From NCBI RefSeq assembly GCF_004295685.1, contig NZ_AP019368.1, positions 1,306,364-1,370,363 on the forward strand: a stretch of DNA of 64,000 bases, in the 5' to 3' direction. Under the pieces are notes generated by a model. That model saw only the letters and a program-made list of their open reading frames with translations, was not told the DNA's origin and ran no database searches. The translations under genes were made by a program, and so were the position numbers. This document shows positions 9,552-19,565 of this stretch, one piece after another. The stretch comes from Fluviispira sanaruensis (lineage in GTDB: Bacteria; Bdellovibrionota_B; Oligoflexia; Silvanigrellales; Silvanigrellaceae). Each line of letters begins with the position of its first letter. Position 1 is the first letter of the stretch.

Positions 9552-10725
9552 TTAAATCTCTCCAAAATTTTTCAGCTTGCAAAGATGAGCCATTTTTACT
9601 TGTAGATTTTGTGATAAAATGTCCCATTTTTCTATTCTTTTTTGCTTCTTTTTTTCCATAAAGTACAACGTCAATGACTGCTGGATTTTTTTTCCAAGCA
9701 TTTAGATTGAGAGCATATTTATTATTTTGTTCTAGCCAAATATCTCCTAAAAGATTTCCCATACAATAAAAACCTTCGTTGAGTATTGGAGTTTGCAATG
9801 GAATATCCAATAATATGCGAGCAAGTGCATCGAATTGACTGAAGTTGCAGGCGTTAAGGGTAATATGTCCTGAATTATGTGGTCTTGGCGCAAATTCATT
9901 GATGTAAATATAGTAATCATCCACTTTTTCAAAATCATAATATGGATTTATTTTACGCGATAAAAAGAATTCAGTTGTCAAAAGACCTGTTACATTCAAT
10001 TTTTCAGCAGCACGTTTGGCAATATCTTTTAATTTTTCTTGCACTGCAAGAGGTAAACTTGCAGGTAAATGAGTCGTATATAAAATATGATTTTTATGTA
10101 CATTTTCAAATATAGGGAAACAGATAGAAGAATTATCTGCTGTGCGTGCTACGATACAGCTTGCTTCCATTTCTATTTCTATTTTTTCTTCAAAAAGAAT
10201 AGGAGCAAAATTCTGCGAGAATTCATGTAAAAAAAGATTAAAATCATTTTCATTATTAATAAACCACTGCCCTTTGCCATCATAACCTCCGGTTACGGTT
10301 TTAAGAAGAAATGGGTAGGAAAATGTTTGAGCAATACTTTTTGCTTCTTCCCTATTCGTTGCAAAAGCAAATTGGCAAACAGGAAAATGATTGTTTTTTA
10401 AAAATGATTTTTCGAGGATTCTATTTTGGGTGGTTTTTAAGACTTGCGCAGAAGGGAAAAGTTTTGTACCAGTTGATTGACAAATATCTTCAAGTAAATT
10501 CACAGAGACATTTTCGAATTCATAGGTCACAATGTCAGAGCTTGCAAAAAACTCTTCTAATTTTTTTTTATCTTCCCAATTACCTTGCATACAATAATTT
10601 GTTCTCTCTATCGCAGGCGAAATGGGGTCGGGATCATAAAATTGGACTTTTGCTCCGAGCTTGTGAAGAGCGCTCGCTAACATACACCCAAGCTGTCCTC
10701 CTCCTAAAATACCGACTGTTTTCAT
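9538..10725 (-). CDS. purK: N5-carboxyaminoimidazole ribonucleotide synthase
   Basis: Uses ATP and bicarbonate to convert AIR to N5-CAIR (step 6). It is an ATP-grasp protein of 395 residues. The N-terminal nucleotide fold begins VGILGGGQLGCMLA. The ATP-grasp centre includes LKTVTGGYDGKGQW, and INEFAPRPHNSGHITLNAC gives the metal-binding and substrate region. GAAGGA lies 10 nt before the ATG. It follows purE by 59 bp and overlaps pyrF. Its presence with purE shows that the two-step bacterial carboxylation route is used. Confidence 0.95.
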   Translation of the reverse strand: MKTVGILGGGQLGCMLASALHKLGAKVQFYDPDPISPAIERTNYCMQGNWEDKKKLEEFFASSDIVTYEFENVSVNLLEDICQSTGTKLFPSAQVLKTTQNRILEKSFLKNNHFPVCQFAFATNREEAKSIAQTFSYPFLLKTVTGGYDGKGQWFINNENDFNLFLHEFSQNFAPILFEEKIEIEMEASCIVARTADNSSICFPIFENVHKNHILYTTHLPASLPLAVQEKLKDIAKRAAEKLNVTGLLTTEFFLSRKINPYYDFEKVDDYYIYINEFAPRPHNSGHITLNACNFSQFDALARILLDIPLQTPILNEGFYCMGNLLGDIWLEQNNKYALNLNAWKKNPAVIDVVLYGKKEAKKNRKMGHFITKSTSKNGSSLQAEKFWRDLNENI

Positions 10726-10784
10726 CTGTCTTTCATTCCTTCAATAATTATTTTAAGAAAGCGCAGTTTATAAGTTTTTATCTG

Positions 10785-11306
10785 TTACTTTAACTGTGCA
10801 TTTTTTAAATTTTCTTGGACAATCTCATTTCCCTCAAGTGCTAATTGAGCTCTATTTTTACGCCATTTTGTCAGTGCCAATGAGATTTCACAATCTTCAA
10901 TAGCTAGGATTTGCAAGGCAAATAGAGCTGCATTGGTTGCGCCTGCATTGCCAATGGCAAAAGTAGCTGTTGGAATTCCTCCTGGCATTTGCACGATAGA
11001 AAGCAAACTGTCTATGCCGTTTAAGGCTTTGGATTGAATGGGCACTGCCAACACAGGCACAGTGGTCAGAGCACTGACCATGCCGGGTAAATGAGCTGCT
11101 CCACCTGCACCAGCTATAATTATTTTTATCCCTTTTTCTTTCACTTGTTTTGCATATTCATACATCAGCTCGGGTGTTCTGTGAGCACTTATCACTTGAA
11201 TTTCATAAGGGATAGAAAATTCTATTAAAATGGCTTCGGCATTTTTTAAGGTCTCATAATCCGAATGGCTGCCCATAATGAGACTGATAAGCGGCTTTTG
11301 TGTCAT
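10785..11306 (-). CDS. purE: N5-CAIR mutase (class I PurE)
   Basis: Moves the carboxylate of N5-CAIR to give CAIR (step 7) as a small octameric enzyme. Diagnostic motifs are [11 protein letters not shown] near the N-terminus, [11 protein letters not shown], and [20 protein letters not shown]. The frame is open upstream to 11393, overlapping purF, but ATG 11306 follows a GGAGAAAAC site and matches the family start, giving 173 residues. It then begins 2 nt after the purF stop, as expected of a tightly packed operon. Confidence 0.95.
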   Translation of the reverse strand: MTQKPLISLIMGSHSDYETLKNAEAILIEFSIPYEIQVISAHRTPELMYEYAKQVKEKGIKIIIAGAGGAAHLPGMVSALTTVPVLAVPIQSKALNGIDSLLSIVQMPGGIPTATFAIGNAGATNAALFALQILAIEDCEISLALTKWRKNRAQLALEGNEIVQENLKNAQLK

Positions 11307-11308
11307 TT

Positions 11309-12790
11309 TTAGTTTTCTCCAAAATCTTCGGGGCATGCGATTTTTTGCGCTGTAATATCTTGATAAATCCCTGAAAAACAGGCAGTGCACCAACCACCGT
11401 TTGAACTTTCGGACTTTTCTTCATGAAAAAAGTTTGTTACTTTATATTTGTTCTTATTTTGAAAATCATTCATAACTGAAAGAAGACTTTCTTCAGATAA
11501 AAATCCAAGGGAGTCAGATTTTAGATAATCATTCATTTCGTTTGGAGTCATGTGCTGCGCTAATAACTCTTTTCGTTTTGGGGTATCTATCCCATAAAAA
11601 CAAGGATATCTCACCGGGGGGGAAGATATCCTCATATGTACTTCTTTTGCACCTGCTTCTCTGAGCAATTCGATGATTTTTCGTGAAGTTGTTCCTCTCA
11701 CAATACTATCATCAATGACGATTATGCGTTTATTCCTCACAGTTTCTCGCACAGGATTGAGCTTCAAACGCACGCGAAAATTGCGTACATTTTGTGTCGG
11801 TTCGATAAAAGTTCGACCCACATAATGGTTACGAATAAGGCCGATTTTATAAGGAATTCCTGAGGCATTTGCATAACCCATAGCCATAGGCACGCCACTG
11901 TCGGGAATAGCAATGACCATATCTGCCTCGACAGGATTCAATCGCGCCAGTTCTTCGCCCATCGCAAAACGAGCGTCATGGGCAGGTATGTTCCAAACAA
12001 GACTGTCAGGACGAGAAAAATAAACATGTTCGAAAATACATTTTGCTTTTTGTTTATTTTTGCTTTGGAAAGTAGACATATTAAAATAACAACTTTCGTT
12101 GTGTCCCGTACTCAAATCAATGGAAAGAATTTCTCCAGGAACGATATCACGCACAAACTCGGCTCCGACGAGATCCATGGCACAGGTTTCGCTACTTAAA
12201 ACCCAGCTACTTTTTTCTGCATTTTCTATGGATAATCTTCCTAATGACATGGGGCGATAGCCACAAGTGTCTACGACTGCATAAAGGTGTGTTGGGGTTA
12301 AAATAAGCAAAGAAAAAGCCCCTGCTAATTTTTCAAAGGCCTCTTTTAATCGTTCTATAAATGTCTCTTTTGAGCTTCTGGCCATGAGATGTAATACGAG
12401 CTCAGAATCTGCGGTCCCCTGTAAAATGGCTCCATTTTTTTCGAGGCTGTGACGAATCTCTTCGGAATTTACAATATTGCCATTGTGTGAAAGCGAAACA
12501 GGAATTCCGCCAATTCTTGCTGTAATAGGTTGGATATTGGCATCAAGATTCCCGCCCGAAGTGCTATACCGCACATGTCCTATCGCCGTTGATCCTTTTA
12601 GCTTGACAAGTTCTTCTTCTTTAAAAACATCAGAAACAAGACCTGAATTTCTAAAAGTATGAAGCTGTTTGTCTTCATCGATTGTAGAGATTCCAGCACT
12701 TTCTTGACCTCTATGCTGTAAAGCAAAGAGGCCAAGATATGCTATTTTTGAGGCGTTTTCTGCATTCGTAACTCCAAAAACACCACACAT
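11309..12790 (-). CDS. purF: Amidophosphoribosyltransferase
   Basis: First committed step of purine synthesis: glutamine plus PRPP to 5-phosphoribosylamine. Cys2 directly after the initiator Met is the N-terminal nucleophile (MCGVFGV), so no long propeptide is needed. The glutaminase domain has [12 protein letters not shown] and GHVRYST. The PRTase domain has [15 protein letters not shown] and the PRPP loop [13 protein letters not shown]-terminal cysteines (CTACFSGIY, and IACPEDFG) resemble the iron-sulfur ligands of the Bacillus-type enzyme. Length is 493 residues. It starts 2 nt after the purL stop. Confidence 0.96.
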   Translation of the reverse strand: MCGVFGVTNAENASKIAYLGLFALQHRGQESAGISTIDEDKQLHTFRNSGLVSDVFKEEELVKLKGSTAIGHVRYSTSGGNLDANIQPITARIGGIPVSLSHNGNIVNSEEIRHSLEKNGAILQGTADSELVLHLMARSSKETFIERLKEAFEKLAGAFSLLILTPTHLYAVVDTCGYRPMSLGRLSIENAEKSSWVLSSETCAMDLVGAEFVRDIVPGEILSIDLSTGHNESCYFNMSTFQSKNKQKAKCIFEHVYFSRPDSLVWNIPAHDARFAMGEELARLNPVEADMVIAIPDSGVPMAMGYANASGIPYKIGLIRNHYVGRTFIEPTQNVRNFRVRLKLNPVRETVRNKRIIVIDDSIVRGTTSRKIIELLREAGAKEVHMRISSPPVRYPCFYGIDTPKRKELLAQHMTPNEMNDYLKSDSLGFLSEESLLSVMNDFQNKNKYKVTNFFHEEKSESSNGGWCTACFSGIYQDITAQKIACPEDFGEN

Positions 12791-12792
12791 AT

Positions 12793-15321
12793 TTATTTTT
12801 CCTTATATTCGCATGAAAGTGTATCAAAAAAACGCTTTAGTGAATTAGAATAAAGTTTAAATACGGTCTTATAATCGAACACAGTTTTTGGGATGGAAGA
12901 GCCTACAGGTTTAAGTGCAGCAAGATACTCTGCTTTAAAATGATTTGAAGTCAATTGAATGAATTTTTCGGCATTTTCTTTATGTTCAAAACCAAATATA
13001 AAGCCCATGTTACCTTCTGAAAAAAGATCCTGACTGGACATCTTCCAAAGATTTTCGCTTAACTCTATCTCACATTCTGACCTAAGGGAACAAGAAATAA
13101 GTGATCCAAGCAAACCCCCGTGACCGACTGGAAAACATAATTTTGGCTTTAACTCTTGAATTCGAGTAAGAACTTGTTTCCATAAATTTTGCTCACTTGT
13201 TAAGTTTAATTGAGGGCAATGTGAGTTCTTTTTTCCTAATATCCAAGCGGTTTGTGAAGCTTCGTAGCTTGATAATTCAAGTGCATTTTTATCTGCAAGT
13301 TGAACTAAGAAAACAGTTTTATGTTCTGCTTTTTCAAAATAAAGTGCAGGCAAAGAGAGCAATGGGACTTTTGTCACATCGTCTATTCTGCCAACAATAC
13401 CGAGCATAGGTGTGGGTGGAATTGGATGGCCAGAGGTTTGGTTATTTAAACTTACATTACCACTAACAATTGGGATATGAAATTCTTTTGCTACCAAGTT
13501 GATACCATCCACGGCATCAGATAATTGCCGCATGACTTCTGGTGAGCGGGGGCTGCCAAAGTTAAGGCAATCTGTCATTGCAAGTGGAACTCCATTGCTT
13601 GCAATTATTTTACGGGCAACTTTGAGAGCAGATAGAGCTGACCCTTGATAAGGATTCATTTCTACCCAACGCTCTTCACAACCACCTGCGACTGCAATCC
13701 CTGTTTTTGTTTCTAGATTGTTGATATCTTTTTCTTGGGCAAACTTGGGCAGTCTCACAATACCTGCCGAAGCTGTTTGCATAGCGCCGCATCCTGCAAC
13801 GGTGTTACCTTGTACAGTCGAGCAATAATTATGATAAACAGCTGAGCGTTTTGCATTGGCAGGATGGGTAAATAAATTGTCAATTAAATTGGGATATTTT
13901 TCAATTAAGTTTTCAAGGCTGATATTAGATAAAATATCATTATGAGCATCAAGATGAACAGCATTGAGTGAAAGTGAAGGTTTTGATTTTGTCGTTGAAC
14001 CAATCCAAATATTCTCTACTGTTTCGTTATTTAAAACATCATGATTTTTTAAATATGATTCTCTATCTTGAATAGGAAGATCATAGCGAGGAACATCATC
14101 TATTAAAATTGGTATCGGCGTTGCAGTCACTATTTGCTTATCAAATAAACATACAAATAGTCCTGTTCTGTTCACTTTTCCTATCTCTGCATAAGATAAA
14201 TTGAATTTTTTAAGTTCTTCAAGCACGGCGTTTAAATTTTCAGGTTTAACGGCACAGAGCATACGTTCTTGCGATTCACTCAAGAGGATTTCCCATGCCT
14301 GCATATTGCTTGCCCGTTGCGGAACTTTTGCTAGGTCAATAGCGACACCGCAGCCCGAACGCCCCGCCATCTCAACGGAACTTGAAGTTAAACCTGCTGC
14401 TCCCATGTCTTGTAAACCGATCGCAAGTTTTTTCTCTATGATGGAAAGGGTGGCTTCAAGCAAAACTTTTTCTGCAAAAGGATCGCCAACCTGAACTGTT
14501 GGTTTGAGGGTTGCGCCACCCGCTGAAAATTCAGAACTGCTCATCGTAGCGCCATGCACGCCATCGCGACCCGTGGCTGAACCAAAATAAATGAGAATAT
14601 TTTCACCATCAGGAAATAAAATAGATTCAATTTCTTTTGTTACGTTAGAGTTGATTTGAATTTGTGGCAAAATTTCTTTTGTTTTCTTTTTTAATGATGC
14701 AATTTGTTCATCGCTTGCTTCAGAAAGTATGCCTTTAAATATTTTATCTTTATGAATGATACCTGCCGTAAAGGCATTGACTAAAATATTTTTGTTGTAG
14801 TTGTGATGAAAGCTTATATCACCTGTGACAGTTGGCACTCCCACACAGTTGCCATAATCACCGATCCCACGCACAGTGTCGCGTAGCAGTGTGGCATTCC
14901 ATGTGCCTTCACCAAAACGTAAGCAATTCAATGCAGCAATAGGGTAAGCTCCCATGCAGAAGACATCACGCAATATTCCACCAACGCCCGTGGCTGCTCC
15001 TTGATAAGGTTCCAAATAGCTTGGGTGATTGTGCGATTCCATTTTAAAAGCAATGCCGTAATTTTTATTAATTGCGATCACACCTGCATTTTCACCAGGA
15101 CCTTGTAGAACCCAAGGTTCTTCCGTGTGGAAGCGTTTTAAATGCACGCGAGAAGATTTATAAGAACAGTGTTCACTCCAAAGAGCGCCACAGACAGCAA
15201 GCTCTTCTGTTGAAGGGATGCGACCCAATTTTTCTACAAATGCGGTTGCTTCCTCGTTGTTTAAGCCTGCTTTTGCAGCTTTTTCAAGGTATTCAGCTGT
15301 GATGAGGTTTTTATTAGACAT
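12793..15321 (-). CDS. purL: FGAM synthase subunit PurL (small type with an extra insert)
   Basis: ATP-dependent amidation of FGAR to FGAM (step 4), working with PurQ and PurS. Motifs are ALWSEHCSYKSSR, FKMESHNHPS, GDYGNCVGVPTVTG and GGATLKPTVQVGDPF. At 842 residues it is about 100 longer than common small PurL proteins. Part of the excess is a Lys/Glu-rich insert at about residues 198-239, between HKDKIFKG and IYFGSATGRDG, where the family is normally continuous. ATG 15321 overlaps the purQ stop as ATGA; the in-frame TTG one codon upstream is unlikely to be the start. PurS is supplied by the fused C-terminus of PurB two genes upstream. Confidence 0.95.
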   Translation of the reverse strand: MSNKNLITAEYLEKAAKAGLNNEEATAFVEKLGRIPSTEELAVCGALWSEHCSYKSSRVHLKRFHTEEPWVLQGPGENAGVIAINKNYGIAFKMESHNHPSYLEPYQGAATGVGGILRDVFCMGAYPIAALNCLRFGEGTWNATLLRDTVRGIGDYGNCVGVPTVTGDISFHHNYNKNILVNAFTAGIIHKDKIFKGILSEASDEQIASLKKKTKEILPQIQINSNVTKEIESILFPDGENILIYFGSATGRDGVHGATMSSSEFSAGGATLKPTVQVGDPFAEKVLLEATLSIIEKKLAIGLQDMGAAGLTSSSVEMAGRSGCGVAIDLAKVPQRASNMQAWEILLSESQERMLCAVKPENLNAVLEELKKFNLSYAEIGKVNRTGLFVCLFDKQIVTATPIPILIDDVPRYDLPIQDRESYLKNHDVLNNETVENIWIGSTTKSKPSLSLNAVHLDAHNDILSNISLENLIEKYPNLIDNLFTHPANAKRSAVYHNYCSTVQGNTVAGCGAMQTASAGIVRLPKFAQEKDINNLETKTGIAVAGGCEERWVEMNPYQGSALSALKVARKIIASNGVPLAMTDCLNFGSPRSPEVMRQLSDAVDGINLVAKEFHIPIVSGNVSLNNQTSGHPIPPTPMLGIVGRIDDVTKVPLLSLPALYFEKAEHKTVFLVQLADKNALELSSYEASQTAWILGKKNSHCPQLNLTSEQNLWKQVLTRIQELKPKLCFPVGHGGLLGSLISCSLRSECEIELSENLWKMSSQDLFSEGNMGFIFGFEHKENAEKFIQLTSNHFKAEYLAALKPVGSSIPKTVFDYKTVFKLYSNSLKRFFDTLSCEYKEK

Positions 15322-16118
15322 CAATGCGCTCTCCCCATTTTTATTTTTTCAACAAATTTTTCTAATTCACTTCCCACTCGAATTTTAATATTTCGAGATT
15401 GTGAAATTCCAAGTAAAAAAATGAGTCCATCTGTGCCACCAACAGCGGTGTCTGAAGCTCTTTCTGGGTGAGGCATCATGCCAAGCACAGTTCCTGAGTC
15501 GTTTGTAATTCCTGCTATGGATTTATAACTGCCGTTTTCATTGTGGTTGTAGTAAATAACGGCGTTATTTACTGCTTGTGATCGTGCAATTTCATCGACG
15601 GGAGGCAGCCAATTTCCCATTCCGCACGATAAAGGAACGCGGAAGTGGGTTGAAAATTCATTTTGTAACTCTTCCTGTTCATTTTCGTTAAATTCAGGGA
15701 TCCACACACACTTTTTACTGCTGTTCATTTTATTAAGATAAGCAGAATCTATGTGAATTGAAACTGGAAAATGATGATACCGACGCGTGATATTCTTCAC
15801 TAAGGCACCAGGTAACAGACCCGTTTCGCATAATATTTGAAAACCATTGCAAATTCCTAATATGGCGACACCTTCTGCGGCTCTTTTTTTTACAAAAGCC
15901 ATTTCTTCCGAACGGGCTGCGATGGCGCCCGCTCTTAAGTAGTCACCATAACTGAATCCACCTGGGACAAAGATGGCATCGATCTCTTCAGACTTTAGCG
16001 AAGAGTGTTTTGCTAAATCGAGAAATTCGGCCTCGGTTTCGAGATTCGATGCGATCCATAAAAGTGATTCCTTTTCACAATTCGTTCCAGGAAAAACGGG
16101 GAGAAGAGTTTTTTTCAT
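15321..16118 (-). CDS. purQ: FGAM synthase glutaminase subunit
   Basis: Class I glutamine amidotransferase that supplies ammonia to PurL. The nucleophile Cys is in LGICNGFQILCE, and the His/Glu pair is in GMMPHPERASD. The N-terminal VFPGTNCEKE is diagnostic of PurQ, which begins with the P-G-x-N-C-D/E pattern. At 265 residues it is about 35 longer than the usual stand-alone PurQ, with the extra length around residues 125-165. It is joined by ATGA overlaps to both purB-purS upstream and purL downstream, consistent with stoichiometric PurLQS assembly. Confidence 0.95.
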   Translation of the reverse strand: MKKTLLPVFPGTNCEKESLLWIASNLETEAEFLDLAKHSSLKSEEIDAIFVPGGFSYGDYLRAGAIAARSEEMAFVKKRAAEGVAILGICNGFQILCETGLLPGALVKNITRRYHHFPVSIHIDSAYLNKMNSSKKCVWIPEFNENEQEELQNEFSTHFRVPLSCGMGNWLPPVDEIARSQAVNNAVIYYNHNENGSYKSIAGITNDSGTVLGMMPHPERASDTAVGGTDGLIFLLGISQSRNIKIRVGSELEKFVEKIKMGRAH

Positions 16119-17725
16119 TGAATAACCTCAACCGTGAACTGCTCAATAACAGGGTTGTATAAAACTTCACTTGCATATTTATGCATACTTTCTGGATTTG
16201 TATTGCCAGGCATACGTATAAAAAAACATTTTTGTTGGCGCATATCTATCACTTCATTTCCAGACAAGCGCATGTCATTTGCAATCGTTTTTGCTTCTGT
16301 GTCAAGGACATCAGGCAGAAGTTCCACAGTTACTTTGATTATTTTTTGCAGAGCAGGAATTTTATTATGGATAGCTTCTGCGTTTTTACGGTTGTACTCT
16401 TCAGGCGTTATCCCAAAAACTCTTTTGAAAGTCACAGGTAAGGATTTTAAATAGCGATCTGTATCAAAAAGTTGCAATAATTTTTCTGCACCAACAGTTT
16501 CTTTCACTTTTTTATTTTGCAAAAGATCATCGAGAAATTGTTTCGGCTTGACTTGATTGGTTGCAACTTTAGCAGAAATTTCAAGGGCGATGCCTTGAAC
16601 GAGTTCATAAGCTTCTGTTCTATTCATTCCGCTTGTCACAAGCGCTGTCAACACGCTTTGGCTTGCCCACAAGCCTCCCGATTTCCAAAGAGTGGCTTGC
16701 ATAGCTTCTGGACGGATTTGCATCCCTTCCATCAGTGATGCGCAACGAGAAAGCATAAAATCGGCAGTGATAAAAAGGTCGGGGAGGGCCATGCGTTCTA
16801 CGCTGCTGTGAGAAATGTCCCGTTCGTGCCAAAGAGCAACATTTTCAGACAGCATACCGGCAAATCCACGGATAGTTCGAGCCAATCCACAGAGATTTTC
16901 TGCCAAAATAGGATTTTTTTTGTGTGGCATGGCTGAGCTGCCTTTTTGTTTTTTGCCAAATGGCTCTAAAACTTCACCAAGCTCAGTGCGTGCCCAATGG
17001 CGCATGTTCGTCGCAAAGCGATCGACGGCGTTGGTTGCAGCAAGTATGGCTGAAGCCACCGATACAAAGCGATCGCGTGGAATAACTTGCGTTGCAACGG
17101 CCTCGGGCTGCAATTTCAGTTTTGTTAAAACAGAATGTTCAAATTCTGCTGACATTTGCGAATAAGTGCCCACTGCGCCAGACAGCTTGCCATAAGACAT
17201 TGTCTTTTGTGCATTGATAATTTCCGTGTGTGCTCTTTGAAACTCGGCAAAATGACTTGTTAATACTTGGGCAAAACTCATGGGTTCTGCATGAATACCA
17301 TGGGTACGGCCTATACAAACTGTATGTGTGTGTTCGAAAGCGCGTTGAGCTAGGCTTTCTCTGAGTTTTTGCAGGGTATTTGTTATTATTTCTAGGGATT
17401 TACGAGTGCGGAGGGAGAGGCTGGTGTCGAGAACATCTGAGCTAGTCAAGCCTTTGTGGAGAAAGTGACCTTTGTCGCCCATGGAATCGCCCACTTCAGA
17501 GACAAAAGCAATCACATCGTGCCCGGTTTCCTGCTCTCGAGCCAAGTAATCAGCAGGAGTTTTAGAGTTAAAAGCTTTGTCGAAAACATTTATGACATCG
17601 TTGGGTGCGTCTCCCATTTCTACAAGAGTTGCTAAATGTGCTTTTTCAACTTCTGCCCAAGACGCATATTTAGAGTCTTCAGACCAGATAGATTTCATTT
17701 CTGGGCGGGAATAACGTTCAATCAT
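16115..17725 (-). CDS. purB-purS: Adenylosuccinate lyase fused to the PurS subunit of FGAM synthase
   Basis: Residues 1-about 445 are PurB, which splits SAICAR to AICAR and adenylosuccinate to AMP: GRTHGIHAEPMSFAQ, and the fumarase-superfamily signature GSSAMPHKKNPI. Residues about 462-536 (nucleotides about 16118-16342) match PurS in order: IKVTVELLPDVLDTEAKTI, then a strand with IDMRQQKCFFIRM, then EVLYNPVIEQFTVEVI, which is the K-V-x-V-x-L / N-P-V-I-E pattern of PurS. PurB alone is usually about 430-460 residues, and no free purS lies in the operon. GGAGG 8 nt before the ATG marks the start of the operon. PurS normally bridges PurQ and PurL, which follow immediately. Confidence 0.92.
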   Translation of the reverse strand: MIERYSRPEMKSIWSEDSKYASWAEVEKAHLATLVEMGDAPNDVINVFDKAFNSKTPADYLAREQETGHDVIAFVSEVGDSMGDKGHFLHKGLTSSDVLDTSLSLRTRKSLEIITNTLQKLRESLAQRAFEHTHTVCIGRTHGIHAEPMSFAQVLTSHFAEFQRAHTEIINAQKTMSYGKLSGAVGTYSQMSAEFEHSVLTKLKLQPEAVATQVIPRDRFVSVASAILAATNAVDRFATNMRHWARTELGEVLEPFGKKQKGSSAMPHKKNPILAENLCGLARTIRGFAGMLSENVALWHERDISHSSVERMALPDLFITADFMLSRCASLMEGMQIRPEAMQATLWKSGGLWASQSVLTALVTSGMNRTEAYELVQGIALEISAKVATNQVKPKQFLDDLLQNKKVKETVGAEKLLQLFDTDRYLKSLPVTFKRVFGITPEEYNRKNAEAIHNKIPALQKIIKVTVELLPDVLDTEAKTIANDMRLSGNEVIDMRQQKCFFIRMPGNTNPESMHKYASEVLYNPVIEQFTVEVIQ

Positions 17726-18011
17726 GATGCGAACCTCCGTTCAATATTATCTCTTCACGCGGTCACTTTCTCTTAGAAAAAATTTGTCTTAAGGACAAGA
17801 GGTAGCAAAAAAAATTGTAATTAGATTAAAAGATTAGTTAATTTAATGAAATTCCAAAAACACTTAATATAATTACAATATATTTATAAATATTATTATT
17901 AATTGAAAAATATTTTTATTTATCCTATAATTTTTTTCATAGTTTTTATAAAGCAAAAACTATTTAAAAAAAATTAACTAAATATATAAAATCATTACCA
18001 TTGGAGGATAA
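17726..18011 (-). promoter_or_regulatory. Upstream region of the purine operon with a small inverted repeat
   Basis: About 285 bp between purB and the divergently placed gene at 18012, which must hold the promoters of both. The clearest element is TTGTC, five bases, GACAA at 17784-17798. On the purB strand it is followed by a T run, so it could be an operator half-site pair or a weak attenuator. I looked for a purine riboswitch core and PRPP-type motifs and did not find them. The rest is A/T runs. Confidence 0.3.
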
Positions 18012-18488
18012 GTGTATTTCAGGAATTTAAAAATTAGCAATTATTCCGATAAATCTTTTGCAGCCTTAATTATGGCGCACGGTGGTTACACTCCAAGACA
18101 AAACTTTATGCAAAGAGGAAGTGGCAAAATTAAGATCCCTAAAAATATAGTCATAAATTTCTACACGGATGCTGATAACTTTTCCATTGGTGGACGTGGA
18201 CATAATGTCTATTCTCCTTCGCAAAACTTTCCAGCACCGCCTATTATAGAAACTTTAATAGAAGGGATGGAAACAGAAAACTATTCACTTTCGCACCACC
18301 CTCAATTCGAAAAAATGAGAGATACTTCTCAATCAAATATCATACTTATTCGCATACTGCCAAACACAAAAGCACATTTAAGTGATGTATTTAAATTTTG
18401 TGAAATGTATCAAATAAAAGTTTTGCACTATTTTGCTTGTCGAGTAAACAAATTGCATTGTGAATTGAGTGTGTCAGGGCCGTTCTAA
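18012..18488 (+). CDS. Small protein of unknown function
   Basis: 158 residues with a GTG start. GGAGG at 18003-18007 is only 4 nt away, which is close but usable. No signal peptide or membrane segment is visible. Early motifs are ALIMAHGGY and INFYTDADNFSIGGRG, with a C-terminal strand pattern IKVLHYFACRV. The H-G-G motif followed by a beta strand ending in F-Y-T recalls short domains annotated elsewhere as adhesin- or effector-associated (Stv-like), but this is by eye and weak. It converges on fbpC with a 2-nt gap. I do not assign a function. Confidence 0.6.
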   Translation: MYFRNLKISNYSDKSFAALIMAHGGYTPRQNFMQRGSGKIKIPKNIVINFYTDADNFSIGGRGHNVYSPSQNFPAPPIIETLIEGMETENYSLSHHPQFEKMRDTSQSNIILIRILPNTKAHLSDVFKFCEMYQIKVLHYFACRVNKLHCELSVSGPF

Positions 18489-18490
18489 AG

Positions 18491-19543
18491 TCATTTTATA
18501 AAATGGAAAATCATCTGTTTATTTAAAGTGAGTGAAAGTCTTACACCAATTGAAATTTTTTCCTCCAAACGAAACTTACCTGTTATCATCCCAAAATCTT
18601 CCGAATGTAAATTCGCTAATATATAGGCTCCATAATATTGAAGTGAAATAACTTGAGCTGAAAAATAAATATCAGTTCGAATATTTTTTTTGTTGAATAT
18701 CAAGGCATCGGGTCTAAAGTAAATAAATTGTTCGTTGCTATAAGAGGGATTTTTTTCTACAATCTCTTGTAAATATTTAAATTTTTGGATGATGGGGTTT
18801 GAAAGTTTAACTTTATTTATTGTGCCAAAAAATGAGGCTGCCGCAGGGGTTTGAGGGTTTGTATAAATATTCTCAGGGGTGTCAAATTGCTCAATTTTTC
18901 CTTCGCTTAAAATAATAATTTTATCTGAAAACATAAGAGCTTCCGTGGCATCATGCGTAACAAAAAGTGAAGTCATTTGACTTTTCTTGAGTATATTTTT
19001 GACTTCAAGACATAGATTACGTCTTAATGCCATGTCCAAACCGCTAAAAGGTTCGTCTAATAAAAGTATTTTTGGCAAGGGTGCTATTGCTCTTGCTAAG
19101 GCTATGCGTTGTTGCTGTCCCCCAGATAGAAGATGCGGATATTTGTCTTGGAAATTTTCCATTTGTACGAGTGAAAGCATTTCAGCAACACGTTCTTTTC
19201 TTGCAGTTTTATCGAACTTTAATAAGCCAAAAGCAATATTTTGTGCAATATTAAGGTGCGGAAAAAGAGCCAGATCTTGAAAAACAAGTCCCACCTCTCT
19301 TTTTTCAGGAGGAACATGTTTGCCGTCTGAAGACATTTCTTTTTCATCAATTAAAATCTGTCCTTTACAGATGGTTTCAATCCCAGAAATAACGCGCAGC
19401 AAGGTCGATTTCCCACACCCAGAGGGGCCTAAAATACTTACAATTTCTCCTTGTGATATGCAAAAAGAAATATCACTAAACGTATTTATTTTATCATATT
19501 TATGAGAAATATTTTTAATTTCCAGTAAGTATTTTTGCTTCAT
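18491..19543 (-). CDS. fbpC: Iron(III) ABC transporter ATP-binding subunit
   Basis: ATPase that powers the FbpB permease. Walker A is LGPSGCGKSTLL (residues about 36-47), the ABC signature is LSGGQQQRIALARA, and Walker B is ILLLDEPFSGLD, followed by the His switch FVTHDATEA. A C-terminal extension of about 110 residues resembles the TOBE-type regulatory domain of FbpC/PotA-like ATPases. It is third in a minus-strand operon fbpA-fbpB-fbpC, 22 nt after fbpB, and should share the Fur-controlled promoter at 22262-22290. Confidence 0.9.
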   Translation of the reverse strand: MKQKYLLEIKNISHKYDKINTFSDISFCISQGEIVSILGPSGCGKSTLLRVISGIETICKGQILIDEKEMSSDGKHVPPEKREVGLVFQDLALFPHLNIAQNIAFGLLKFDKTARKERVAEMLSLVQMENFQDKYPHLLSGGQQQRIALARAIAPLPKILLLDEPFSGLDMALRRNLCLEVKNILKKSQMTSLFVTHDATEALMFSDKIIILSEGKIEQFDTPENIYTNPQTPAAASFFGTINKVKLSNPIIQKFKYLQEIVEKNPSYSNEQFIYFRPDALIFNKKNIRTDIYFSAQVISLQYYGAYILANLHSEDFGMITGKFRLEEKISIGVRLSLTLNKQMIFHFIK

Positions 19544-19565
19544 ATGGATCTCTTTTTTATAATTA

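Noticed and set aside
17726-18011. Purine riboswitch upstream of the purine operon
   Set aside because: None of the conserved P2/P3 loop sequences are present; only a 5-bp inverted repeat is seen.
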